Assembly: GCA_036497565.1 (NCBI GenBank)
Contig: DASXJE010000091.1
Span: forward strand, 1 to 33,227
Length of the DNA stretch: 33,227 bases
DNA from: Mycobacteriales bacterium
GTDB lineage: Bacteria > Actinomycetota > Actinomycetes > Mycobacteriales > QHCD01
Direction: 5' to 3'
Made by a program: the position numbers and the translations under genes. The notes beneath the pieces are model-generated. The model made no database searches and was not told the DNA's origin. It saw only the letters and a list, made by a program, of their open reading frames with translations. Of this stretch, positions 1 through 7,513 are shown one piece after another. The stretch's first letter is position 1; the number at the start of each line of letters is the position of its first letter.

Positions 1-450
1 GAAGGCGCCGTGGTACGTCGTGGTCTCTTGCCGGAGCAACAAGTCGACGAGTTCGACGAACTCCGCGAACCGGGCCACCCGCTCCCCCGCAGACCAGGTG
101 ATCCCGCCCGCGGCAGCACCTGCCGAGGGATCGCCGACGCCCAACGCGACCTCGACCCGACCACCCGTCAATCGATCCACGGTCATGGCGGCCTTGGCCA
201 GGGTCACCGGATGCCGGAAGTACAGGCTCGAGACCAGCGTGCCGACCCTGATGCGGGTCGTCGCTCCACCCATCAGGGTCAACGTCGCGGGGCCGTCGTA
301 CATCATGTGCGTCGGTCGATCGGGCTCCACGACGGTGTCGCAGTTCCACACCACCTCGAACCCGCGTTGCTCCGCCTCGAGCCACCGCTCCCGGAGCGTC
401 TCCAGCGGGAGGTTCTGGTACTGGTAGGCACAGAAGCGCAGCCCGGACAT
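1..450 (-). CDS. LLM-class flavin-dependent oxidoreductase (partial, C-terminus cut by window edge)
   Basis: The frame is open from the ATG at 450 to the left edge, giving 150 residues without a stop. It starts MSGLRFCAYQYQNLPL and has the N-terminal half of a luciferase-like TIM barrel: an early strand, then GFEVVWNCD, GATTRIRVGTLV, FRHPVTLAKAAMTVDRLTGGR and VALGVGDP. The IRVGTLV...HP..LAK....D.L..GR pattern is the usual signature of F420- or FMN-dependent monooxygenases of the bacterial luciferase superfamily. These act in the cytoplasm, but neither substrate nor cofactor can be told from this half. Full-length members are about 280-350 residues, so roughly half is outside the window. The ATG at 450 matches the usual family start. 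An upstream ATG at 478 is out of frame. The gene is transcribed in the same direction as the phosphoesterase gene to its right, but a strong hairpin separates them. Confidence 0.85.
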   Translation of the reverse strand, partial: MSGLRFCAYQYQNLPLETLRERWLEAEQRGFEVVWNCDTVVEPDRPTHMMYDGPATLTLMGGATTRIRVGTLVSSLYFRHPVTLAKAAMTVDRLTGGRVEVALGVGDPSAGAAAGGITWSAGERVARFAEFVELVDLLLRQETTTYHGAF

Positions 451-540
451 CGATGGCCCCGTATTCGTAGCCCTGCATGGCTTATCTGCCCATCGTCCGG
501 CTCGTCATATCGAGCGTCAAGGCGCTTGCCGGCGCACAGA

Positions 541-578
541 ACGGGCCCCGGTCGGCGGTGACGTCGACCAGGGCCCGT
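541..578 (-). terminator. Intrinsic-type hairpin terminator of the ABC/phosphoesterase operon
   Basis: The arms 541-554 and 565-578 pair over 14 positions with one G-T wobble, around a 10-nt loop. The stem is very GC-rich. It begins 20 nt beyond the stop codon of the phosphoesterase gene (599). There is no clear U-run after it, which is common for actinobacterial terminators. The rest of 451-598 holds only the leader of the flavin oxidoreductase gene. Confidence 0.7.
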
Positions 579-598
579 GCTGTTGCGATCCGACTTTC

Positions 599-3358
599 TT
601 AGTTGTCGCCGTCCGCCGACGGGAGGTAGGCGCCCGGCACCTGGTTCGGCGAGTAGATCTTGTGCTCACCCGGGTAGGGCTTCGACCACCCGTGCGTCTC
701 GTACCACGTGAGGTGGTTCATCTGCGTGGGATCGGCGTAGTCGGGTGTAGCGCTCGTTCCGGTCAGACGCTGGTGCGTCTTCCATTCCTGCCACTGCGCC
801 GCGACCTGCTTCTGGCTCGCGGGCACCGTGGTCGACGGCTCGGCCGCGGCATCCTTCGCCGGGACGTTGTCCAGACCGCAGGACGGCGCGCCGCCGGTCA
901 GACCCAACGTCAGCGAGGTCTGGTTCGGCACGGCGTTGAACGGCGCGTCGTTCGGCTTCTGGGTGAACGCCGCCGTCATCGGAGTGGCCGCGGTGTCCTT
1001 CTGGTTCATCGGGTGGATCCCGAGGATCTGCTCGATGGTGCGGATCATCATGATCTGCGAGTAGTAGTGGTTGTCGACAACACCGTGCTGGGCCCAGGGG
1101 CTGATGATCTGGATCGGAGCGCGATGGCCGTCGACGTGGTCGAGGCCGGCCTGGCTGTCGTCCTCGACGACGAAGATTGCCGAATCCTTCCAATACTTGC
1201 TGTGCGAGATTTTGTCGACGATCTTGCCGGTCGCGAGGTCGTTGTCGGCAACCTGGGCCGTCGGGTTCAGCGGGCCGCCCGTGTGGTCACTCGACAGCCA
1301 GAACATGTTCAGGTTGGCCGGCCCGTTCTTCTCGAAGTCCTGCTTCCAGATCTCGTACCGGTACTGATCCGGGATCGAGGTGTCGAACTTCGGGAAGCCG
1401 TGCACGGACACGTCGTTGAGCGACGGGATCGGTGAGGACGACACCAGCGGGTACTCAGTGGGCTGACCGGTCGCGTCCATGGTCTTGGCGTCGCAGTAGA
1501 GGTTCTGCCAGGTCGCGCCGGCCGGCTTGGTCAGGAACTGCTGGAACTCGCCGAAGTCGCGCACGGTCTTGCCAGCCGCCTGGGCGCCGGACCAGATGAA
1601 TCCGGAGGCCTGGTGGCCGAGAGCGTCGTCCTCGGTGTCGTAACTGCGCAGGTACTCACCGGCCGAGGATTCGGTGTACTCCGGGTTGTCGGCCTGCATC
1701 AGCCAGTTGTGGCCCTCGGCGGAGTTGGTGCCGACGTCATAGGTGTTGTCGTAGAGCCCGAACTGCTTGGCCAACGCGTGCTGGTTCGGGGTGACCTTCT
1801 CACCGAACTGGGCAAGCGCCGGGTCGCCGTTGCCGCTTGTGATGTCGCCGTAGTCCTGGTCGTAGGTGCGGTTCTCCTTGACGATCAGGAAGACGTGTTT
1901 GATCGTCGAGGGCTCTCCGATCCGCTGCGGAACCGGTACGGCTTTCGCCTTGCTCTTGCCCTTGGTGAACAGGACCGAGTCTGTGGTCCAGCCGTTCTGC
2001 TGGAAGACCGTGGCGGTGTCAGCCTTGATCACGTTGTCGCTCGGTAGCGTGAATTTCTGCAGGCTCGACGTCGTGTCATGGGTGCCGTGCCCGGCAGCGG
2101 TCGTGGGACGGCGGGCGTCGATCCCGCGGGTGTTCGCGATCAGCACATTCTTGCCGGAGGCCGTAATCCCGTCCGGGAAGTAGTCCGTCGGCAGCAGACC
2201 GACATAGCTGACCGGCTCCTGCGGCTTGCTGTAACGGTAGACGGCGACGGCGTTGGCCCGGCCGAGCGCCACCAACAAGTGGCCGTCGCTGGTGAGGGTG
2301 ATCCCGTCCGGTTCGTAACCCACCTTGGCCTCCGGCCAGGGCTGGGTGGAGATGGACTGGACGACCTTGTCGTTGGCGGTGGCGATGACGGAGACCGTGT
2401 TGCTGTTGGTGTTGGCGACGAACACCGCGCCGTTCTTGGCGTATAGGGCGGTCGGGTGCAGGCCGACCTCGATGCTCTTGGCCGCCGCGGTCGGGCGCGC
2501 CAGGTTGATGACGCTGACCGTGCCGGTGGTCGTGGAACCGGTGACCGGGTTGGCCGGCACCTGGGTGTTGTACGAGTTCATCGTGGTTTCGCCGGGCTTC
2601 GCCGGACGCCCGCCCTCGTTGGTGACGTAGATCTTGTCGCCGACCCGGACGATGTCGCGCGGGGCGGTCCCGACGGCCCAGCTCTGCTGGATGTCGCCGG
2701 TCCCCGCGTTGATCGCGATCACGCGGTTCTGGCCGTTGACGGCCGAGTACACGGTGGAGCCGTCGGCGGAGAACACGGCCTGCGCCGACAATGCGTGCTT
2801 AGGCCCGTCCGCCGGTATCGAGACAGTGGTCGGGTTACTGAGGGTGCCGTCGGAGTTCACCGTGAACTTGGTGTAGCCGTCGGTCCGCGGCATCCACAGC
2901 GTCTTACCGTCAGGCGAGTACGACGGACCCTCCTGGCCGACGTCGCTGCCGGTGATCTTCAGGTTGTCCGCCGCGTTGTTCCCGACGAGCTGCTGAACCT
3001 TCCAGCTCTTGAGATCCACGATGGTGAGCGCGGAGTCTCCATCGGTGGTCAGCGCTGCGAGGTGGCTCCCGTCCGGGCTGACCGAGGAAGCCATGATCTT
3101 GCCATCGTTGACGACGAGGTGAGTGCCGATCGACTTGAGGTACTGGTCGCTGGATATGACCTCGCCCTTGTCGGTGGTCTGGCCGACCTGGTCGGTGCCG
3201 AACTCTTGCGTCGAGGCAAGGCCGACGCCGGAACCGACGGCGACGAGTGCGCAACCGCCGGCGACGGCCGTTGCCATGCGGATCCGACGGCCGCGGCGTG
3301 GACCGAGAAGTTTGGAACGGACCCTCTCGTCACGCCGATAGTTGCGTGTTACCTGCAT
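599..3358 (-). CDS. Bifunctional YncE-type beta-propeller / phosphoesterase (alkaline-phosphatase superfamily) protein
   Basis: This 919-residue exported or membrane-anchored protein has a basic N-terminus, one hydrophobic segment (about residues 28-49) and then two domains. Residues about 65-445 form a YVTN/YncE-like beta-propeller with repeats such as SPDGSHLAALT, SPDGKTLWMPR, SADGSTVYSAV and KNGAVFVANTNSNTVSVI. From about residue 486 a phosphoesterase domain of the phospholipase C / acid phosphatase type (PF04185-like) begins with IKHVFLIVKENRTYDQ. It continues with GHNWLMQADNPEY and later EDDSQAGLDHVDGHRAP, which supply likely metal and active-site residues. The family hydrolyses phosphate esters outside the cytoplasm; the substrate is unknown. 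The start lies 3 nt after the ABC permease stop, and its AAAGGA ribosome site is made of the permease's last codons, so the two are translationally linked. The fused architecture is known in bacteria. What the propeller does here is not known. Confidence 0.9.
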   Translation of the reverse strand: MQVTRNYRRDERVRSKLLGPRRGRRIRMATAVAGGCALVAVGSGVGLASTQEFGTDQVGQTTDKGEVISSDQYLKSIGTHLVVNDGKIMASSVSPDGSHLAALTTDGDSALTIVDLKSWKVQQLVGNNAADNLKITGSDVGQEGPSYSPDGKTLWMPRTDGYTKFTVNSDGTLSNPTTVSIPADGPKHALSAQAVFSADGSTVYSAVNGQNRVIAINAGTGDIQQSWAVGTAPRDIVRVGDKIYVTNEGGRPAKPGETTMNSYNTQVPANPVTGSTTTGTVSVINLARPTAAAKSIEVGLHPTALYAKNGAVFVANTNSNTVSVIATANDKVVQSISTQPWPEAKVGYEPDGITLTSDGHLLVALGRANAVAVYRYSKPQEPVSYVGLLPTDYFPDGITASGKNVLIANTRGIDARRPTTAAGHGTHDTTSSLQKFTLPSDNVIKADTATVFQQNGWTTDSVLFTKGKSKAKAVPVPQRIGEPSTIKHVFLIVKENRTYDQDYGDITSGNGDPALAQFGEKVTPNQHALAKQFGLYDNTYDVGTNSAEGHNWLMQADNPEYTESSAGEYLRSYDTEDDALGHQASGFIWSGAQAAGKTVRDFGEFQQFLTKPAGATWQNLYCDAKTMDATGQPTEYPLVSSSPIPSLNDVSVHGFPKFDTSIPDQYRYEIWKQDFEKNGPANLNMFWLSSDHTGGPLNPTAQVADNDLATGKIVDKISHSKYWKDSAIFVVEDDSQAGLDHVDGHRAPIQIISPWAQHGVVDNHYYSQIMMIRTIEQILGIHPMNQKDTAATPMTAAFTQKPNDAPFNAVPNQTSLTLGLTGGAPSCGLDNVPAKDAAAEPSTTVPASQKQVAAQWQEWKTHQRLTGTSATPDYADPTQMNHLTWYETHGWSKPYPGEHKIYSPNQVPGAYLPSADGDN

Positions 3359-3361
3359 CAG

Positions 3362-4720
3362 TCATCCTTTCGCGGTGGGGAGCAGGTCGACGTCGGCGTC
3401 GAACTGCCAGAGAGGGTTCGGTTCGTCCCCGGTCGGGGTCCGTACCTGGAAGTAGCCGTTGACGTCCTTCGGTCCGTCCCCGTCGGCGACGAACCGTCCG
3501 TCCGGCTTGACGTCAAGCTGGTAGATGGCGGACCCAGTGGCTCCCGCGACGTGCGGAAGATGCCAGCTGACGACGCAACGCCAGTCGTTGCCCGGCCCGG
3601 TGGGCGCGACCAAGCCGTCGCCCTTGTTGCACGTCGCGCGAGCCGCCAGCTGCGCCTCGGTGACGTCGGGACGGTGAAGCTGCCTGGCCTGCAGACGGTA
3701 GAGGTGGGCGAACGCTGTGGCGACCGACCGCTGCACCTTGCCCTGCTCAATTCCGGCGCTCGTACCTGCGGTCGAAGCGGCAATGATCGCGATCGTGATG
3801 CCGAGGAGTCCGACCAGCGGGAGTACTCCGACGGTGATCTCGCGGCGCCCCGGGCCGTTGTGGGTGCCGCTGGTGAAATCACGGCGTACGAACAGCAGGT
3901 AGGCCAGCGTTGTCGCGGCGACGGCCCACACCAGGCTGACCCCGATGCCGATCAGTAAAGGACCCACCTGGACCGGGCTGGTGAACAGGCCGTACCAGGC
4001 GATGAAGGCGTAGCCGGGCAGTGCGAGCCGTACCGCGACGGGCAGCGGCAGCAACTGCGCAAGCTGCATCGCCAGGGCGAAGAAGGCCGGCAGCAGAAGC
4101 CCCATCGGGGAACGCCGCAGCGCGATGGAGCCGAGTAGGCCGATCGCACCGAGGGCCAGCGTCGGAGCGAGGACGCAGACCCAGGCGAGCAGGACCCGCC
4201 CGACGGCGTCCGCCGGGGCCAGCAGGTGGCCGTCGAGGCCGACCAGGGGTTGGTTGCCGATCGCCGCGACCCCGCCCACCGCGCTGGAAACCGCCAGCCC
4301 GGCAACGAGCAGCAGGATGACGCTGAGGCTGGCAAATCCCTTGGCGACGAAGATCCGTCGAGACGACCGCACCGCCACCAATAGGTGGCGCCAGGTGCCG
4401 AGCCGATCCTCGGTGGCGAACACGTCGCCGGCGACCACCGAGGTCACCAGCGGGAGCGTCCAGGTACCGGAAAACCCGAGCATCACCAGCGCCCCGGCCC
4501 AGCCTGTGGCGTGCATCCAGCGACCAAAGAAGGTGTCAGCTGGTAGGGATGTCTGCTGGCTCACCAGTGCGACGAAGACTGCCGGCGCGAGCCAGCAGGC
4601 CAGGATCAACAAGCGTATGCGCCATTGGGAGAGCAGCTTGACGAGCTCGAAGCGGTAGCCGCGCGACACCGGGACCCGGCGGGCACCAGCTGCTCGGGCG
4701 TCGGTGACGGTGGCGGTCAT
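3362..4720 (-). CDS. ABC-2 type transporter permease with C-terminal extracytoplasmic domain
   Basis: This 452-residue membrane protein is the permease partner of the ATPase encoded just upstream. Hydrophobic segments include RLLILACWLAPAVFVALV (about residues 36-53), GALVMLGFSGTWTLPLVTSV, SVILLLVAGLAVSSAVGGVA, VLLAWVCVLAPTLALGAIGL, MGLLLPAFFALAMQLAQLL, IGIGVSLVWAVAATTLAYLL and VGVLPLVGLLGITIAIIAAS. After the last one, about residues 315-452 are soluble and probably outside. They contain two cysteines (ATCNKGDG and DWRCVVSW) that could form a disulfide. The start is the ATG at 4720, which overlaps the ATPase stop as ATGA. An in-frame extension exists upstream but would run through the ATPase gene in another frame, so it was not used. 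The cargo is unknown. Confidence 0.88.
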   Translation of the reverse strand: MTATVTDARAAGARRVPVSRGYRFELVKLLSQWRIRLLILACWLAPAVFVALVSQQTSLPADTFFGRWMHATGWAGALVMLGFSGTWTLPLVTSVVAGDVFATEDRLGTWRHLLVAVRSSRRIFVAKGFASLSVILLLVAGLAVSSAVGGVAAIGNQPLVGLDGHLLAPADAVGRVLLAWVCVLAPTLALGAIGLLGSIALRRSPMGLLLPAFFALAMQLAQLLPLPVAVRLALPGYAFIAWYGLFTSPVQVGPLLIGIGVSLVWAVAATTLAYLLFVRRDFTSGTHNGPGRREITVGVLPLVGLLGITIAIIAASTAGTSAGIEQGKVQRSVATAFAHLYRLQARQLHRPDVTEAQLAARATCNKGDGLVAPTGPGNDWRCVVSWHLPHVAGATGSAIYQLDVKPDGRFVADGDGPKDVNGYFQVRTPTGDEPNPLWQFDADVDLLPTAKG

Positions 4721-5661
4721 CGGCTGACCTCTTCCTGCTCTGTCAGAGCGAGGAAGGCCGCCTCGAGCGGAGACACCACGGGCGCGAGCTCGCGCACCGC
4801 GACGCCGGCGTGCACGAGCCGCGCCACCAGTTCGTCGAGGGCCGGTACCGCCGCGCGTATCACGAGGAATCCGGCCCGCCGCTCCGCGGCATCGCGGCCA
4901 TCGACGATGCGGAGGCCGGGCGTGCTGAGAGTCAGTCGGCAGGCGGCGTCCGGGTCGGAGGTGAGGAGCCGGTAGTCGAGTTCGCCGTTCTCGGCGGACA
5001 GCTTGCTCAGCGGACCGGAGAAGACGACCCGTCCGGTCGACAGAATGGTGACCTCGGAGCACAGTGCCTCGAGGTCGTCCATCCGGTGGCTGGACACCAC
5101 GACGGCGGTCCCGTCCGCCGCGAGCCGGGTGAGCACACCGTGAACGTGCTTCTTGCCGGCGGGGTCGAGACCGTTGGACGGCTCGTCGAGCACCAGTAGC
5201 CGCGGCTTGGTCAGGAGCGCTGCGGCCAGCCCGAGCCGCTGGCGCATGCCGAGGGAGAAAGCGCGCACCCGGTCGTTGGCGACATCGGCGAGCCCGACCT
5301 GACCGAGCACCTCGTCAATACCGGCTGTGCGCGCCTCATGGCCGCGGAGAGCGGCCAGCGCGGCGAGGTTCTGCCTCGCGGTGAGGTAGGGGTAGAGGCC
5401 CGGCCCGTCGACGAAGCCGGTGACTCCGTCGGGAACCGTCAGCGCCCGCCCGACCGGCATTCCCAGAAGCTCGACCCGGCCCTCGTCGGGGACGGCCAGA
5501 CCCAGCAGCAGGCCGAGCAACGTCGTCTTCCCGGCGCCGTTCGGCCCGACCAGGCCATGGATCTGCCCCTGTGCCACGTCGAGATCGATGCAGTCGAGCG
5601 CGACGACATTGCCGAAACACTTCGTGATCCCGCGGGCCCGGACTGCCGCCGCTGTCGCCAT
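4717..5661 (-). CDS. ABC transporter ATP-binding protein
   Basis: A 314-residue cytoplasmic ATPase of the ABC-2 exporter type. It shows Walker A GPNGAGKT (residues 39-46), signature FSLGMRQR (135-142), Walker B LLVLDE (155-160) and the switch histidine in SSHRMDDLEAL (about 190-200). The tail after about 215 is an accessory domain typical of this group. The ATG at 5661 was chosen because AAAGGAGGAG lies directly upstream and because the promoter at 5685-5713 would start RNA near 5678-5679. A longer form from 5700 would begin before the transcript. Another ATG at 5679 could be used as a leaderless start. The stop overlaps the permease start by 4 nt. Together with the phosphoesterase gene this makes a three-gene operon. 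Confidence 0.92.
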   Translation of the reverse strand: MATAAAVRARGITKCFGNVVALDCIDLDVAQGQIHGLVGPNGAGKTTLLGLLLGLAVPDEGRVELLGMPVGRALTVPDGVTGFVDGPGLYPYLTARQNLAALAALRGHEARTAGIDEVLGQVGLADVANDRVRAFSLGMRQRLGLAAALLTKPRLLVLDEPSNGLDPAGKKHVHGVLTRLAADGTAVVVSSHRMDDLEALCSEVTILSTGRVVFSGPLSKLSAENGELDYRLLTSDPDAACRLTLSTPGLRIVDGRDAAERRAGFLVIRAAVPALDELVARLVHAGVAVRELAPVVSPLEAAFLALTEQEEVSR

Positions 5662-5684
5662 ACTCCTCCTTTCGACCATTTGGG

Positions 5685-5713
5685 AACATAGGGAAGGCAC
5701 ATGACTCTGACAA
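5685..5713 (-). promoter_or_regulatory. Sigma-70-like promoter for the ABC/phosphoesterase operon
   Basis: On the minus strand TTGTCA (5713-5708) and TATGTT (5690-5685) are separated by exactly 17 nt. The predicted start point near 5678 gives a short leader carrying the AGGAGG site for the ATPase gene. An imperfect inverted repeat, GTTTGA-N7-TCGAAC (5721-5739), lies just upstream of the -35 and could be an operator or activator site; that role is a guess. Confidence 0.6.
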
Positions 5714-5800
5714 GGGCGGCGTTTGAACGTATATCGAACGGAAGATGGCCAGCGTCTGCGAGCCGGACGAGGCCAGCGGCGCTATTCATGCGGAGTTCAT

Positions 5801-5826
5801 GTTCGGTGGCCACCCCGACCGGGTAA
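5801..5826 (+). promoter_or_regulatory. SigB/SigF-type stress promoter upstream of the HATPase operon
   Basis: GTTC (5801-5804), a 16-nt spacer, then GGGTAA (5821-5826). The actinobacterial SigB/SigF consensus is close to GTTT-N14-17-GGGTAT, so this is a near match. It is correctly oriented about 46 nt before the HATPase ATG at 5873. The match is direct; use by such a sigma factor is inferred. Confidence 0.5.
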
Positions 5827-5872
5827 CTCTCTCCTACGGGCTTTGGCAATAGGCCCGAGGAGGTAGGTCGCC

Positions 5873-6280
5873 ATGGCTACGCCATTGGCCAAGACACCAT
5901 TCACCCTTGCCTTGCCGAGCGGGCCGTACGCACCGGGCCGCGCGCGTGACTTCGTCCGGGACAGCTCGGCCTTCCGCACCCAGTCCTCGCGTGACTCGGC
6001 GGTGCTGATGGTCTCCGAGCTGGTCACCAATGCCGTGCTCCATGGCCGGCCGCCGATCGTTCTGACGGTCGAGCGGGTGTGGTCGGGCGTTCAGATCAGC
6101 GTCGCCGATGATCATCCCGATGAACCTGTGCTGGGGCCACCATCGCGCACAGCCGTGGTCGGCCGGGGGATGCCGGTCATCGACGCCCTCGCCGCCTCGT
6201 GGGGCGTACGCCGCCGCCCGATCGGCAAGTCCATCTGGATCCGTGTCGCCGACGACGAGGCAGACCCGACAACTGCATGA
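5873..6280 (+). CDS. ATP-binding protein of the RsbW/SpoIIAB anti-sigma HATPase family
   Basis: This 135-residue GHKL-fold protein shows all the ATP-site boxes. The N box is SELVTNAVLHG (E49, N53), the G1 box VADDHPDEP (about 78-86) and the G2 box VGRGMPVIDALA (about 96-107). The length is that of a single HATPase_c domain. Family members bind ATP and either sequester a sigma factor, phosphorylate an STAS anti-anti-sigma partner, or do neither. No sigma factor or STAS gene lies in the window, so the partner is unknown. GAGGAGG lies 9 nt before the ATG. It is the first gene of a rightward operon behind a stress-type promoter, which fits a role in stress control, but that is inference. Confidence 0.88.
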   Translation: MATPLAKTPFTLALPSGPYAPGRARDFVRDSSAFRTQSSRDSAVLMVSELVTNAVLHGRPPIVLTVERVWSGVQISVADDHPDEPVLGPPSRTAVVGRGMPVIDALAASWGVRRRPIGKSIWIRVADDEADPTTA

Positions 6281-6318
6281 CGTCGGTGCGGAGGCGCCGA
6301 CGGTGGTGGAATGAACGG

Positions 6319-6543
6319 GTGACTCTCTCTGACGCCGACGTTGCGGCGCTGGCTCGCGAGGCGGTCGACCGACGCAGCGTCGACCTGGACATCGACATCG
6401 TCCCCTCGGATCCGGTCGATCCATACCGTTGGGGCGTGGCGGCCTGGACCGTCTCCGCAGGTGGGGCGACCAGTTACATCACGGCCGAGATGACCGCCGA
6501 GGCAGCGCTAGCCAAACTGATCGCCGATCTCGTCCCGGCCTGA
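6319..6543 (+). CDS. Small hypothetical protein (74 aa)
   Basis: The protein is acidic, with the stretch SVDLDIDIVPSDPVDPYRWGVAAWTVSAGG followed by a short helical end (AEMTAEAALAKLIADLVPA). No known domain was recognised. The GTG at 6319 is preferred because the encoded start VTLSDADVAALAREA looks like a normal protein N-terminus. An ATG at 6277 overlaps the HATPase stop as ATGA and would add 14 residues, but that extension is a low-complexity arginine/tryptophan run. The gene lies between the HATPase gene and the SRPBCC-like gene, with a 20-nt gap to the latter, so it is very probably co-transcribed. Confidence 0.65.
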   Translation: MTLSDADVAALAREAVDRRSVDLDIDIVPSDPVDPYRWGVAAWTVSAGGATSYITAEMTAEAALAKLIADLVPA

Positions 6544-6563
6544 GGCCAACCAAGGAGCACGCC

Positions 6564-7022
6564 ATGTCCACGATTCGCCTCCATATGTCGACCACCGCCA
6601 CGCCCGAGCAGTTCGTCGCCGGGCTCACCGACTTCGGCCCGGGTCGCTCGAAGCTCTTCGGCAACAGCACCGACGAATACCTCAAGGTGCATGACCAGAG
6701 CCCCGGCCACGCCGACGTCACGGAGGGCTCGCGCGGCGTCTGGGAACGCCTTGACTACGACTGGTCCGACCCCCACCGCGTCACCATGACGACCACCGAC
6801 TCCAACCTGTGGGGAGGCGCCTCGGGGCACACCTACACCATCACGCAGCAGGCCAACGGGGCGACCGACGTGGATGTCGTCGTCGTGCGCGAGGGTAAGA
6901 CAGTCAAGGGACGGGCGCTCGGGTTCTTGGTCGGGATCTTCGGTAAGCGCATCTTGGGAAAGGAGTTGGGAAATACCATCAAGGCCATCGAGGCCCGCGA
7001 TGCCGGAGTGGAGGAATCATGA
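6564..7022 (+). CDS. SRPBCC / polyketide-cyclase-like protein
   Basis: A 152-residue protein resembling START-fold (SRPBCC) proteins. It opens with a beta strand then a helix (IRLHMSTTATPEQFVAGLTDFG). Strand-rich segments follow (HADVTEGSRGVWERLDYDW, HRVTMTTTDSNLW, HTYTITQQANGATDVDVVVVREG). A long C-terminal helix (RALGFLVGIFGKRILGKELGNTIKAIEAR) typically closes the hydrophobic pocket. The family binds hydrophobic ligands or acts as cyclases or hydrolases; no ligand can be named. AAGGAG lies 6 nt before the ATG at 6564. The stop overlaps the next start as ATGA, so translation is coupled to the VOC gene. Fold assignment is by pattern only. Confidence 0.75.
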   Translation: MSTIRLHMSTTATPEQFVAGLTDFGPGRSKLFGNSTDEYLKVHDQSPGHADVTEGSRGVWERLDYDWSDPHRVTMTTTDSNLWGGASGHTYTITQQANGATDVDVVVVREGKTVKGRALGFLVGIFGKRILGKELGNTIKAIEARDAGVEES

Positions 7023-7498
7023 CAGAGCCCACAGACCGGATCGACTACGCCAATCTCCCCGCGCCCGACGAGGGCATTGTGGTGACGTTGTTCATCACGG
7101 TCCGCGAGGTCGCGCGGTCCCGGGACTTCTACTCGCGCATCCTGGGCGGCACTGTCGTCCTGCCCGAGAATCCGTGCATGGTCAAACTGTCCAATTCGTG
7201 GATCATCATGAACCCCGGCGGGCCGCCCACTCCCGACAAGCCAGGTATCTCGGTGGTCGACTACCAGCCCGGCGATACGACCTCGATCTTCCTCAACCTG
7301 CGGGTCGCCGACATCCAGGCCTGCTACGAGGAGTGGAAGGCCAAGGGCGCCGAATTCGTCACGCCACCGATCGACCGCGGCGCAGAGACCCGCTGCTACA
7401 TACGGGATCCGGACGGATACCTCATCGAGGTCGGCCAGTCCACCGGACTGCTGCACGGCAAGCTCGCCGAGAAGCGCCCGGAGGACCTCCCCGGCTGA
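7019..7498 (+). CDS. VOC family protein (glyoxalase/dioxygenase superfamily)
   Basis: This 159-residue protein has one pair of VOC beta-alpha-beta-beta-beta modules. The first is VVTLFITVREVARSRDFYSRILGGTVV (about 21-47). The second is SIFLNLRVADIQACYEEWKAKGAEFV (about 89-114), followed by ETRCYIRDPDGYLIEVGQS with the usual metal-ligand glutamate (E137). Family members include glyoxalases, extradiol dioxygenases and resistance proteins; the reaction here is unknown. It is the last gene of the HATPase operon and overlaps the SRPBCC gene by 4 nt. The next gene is convergent and only 15 nt away. Confidence 0.88.
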   Translation: MTEPTDRIDYANLPAPDEGIVVTLFITVREVARSRDFYSRILGGTVVLPENPCMVKLSNSWIIMNPGGPPTPDKPGISVVDYQPGDTTSIFLNLRVADIQACYEEWKAKGAEFVTPPIDRGAETRCYIRDPDGYLIEVGQSTGLLHGKLAEKRPEDLPG

Positions 7499-7513
7499 TG
7501 GTCGTAGCGCTGT

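Noticed and set aside
4721-5062. In-frame upstream extension of the ABC permease
   Set aside because: It overlaps the ATPase gene in another frame, has arginine-rich shadow composition, and the ATGA overlap at 4717-4720 marks the true start.
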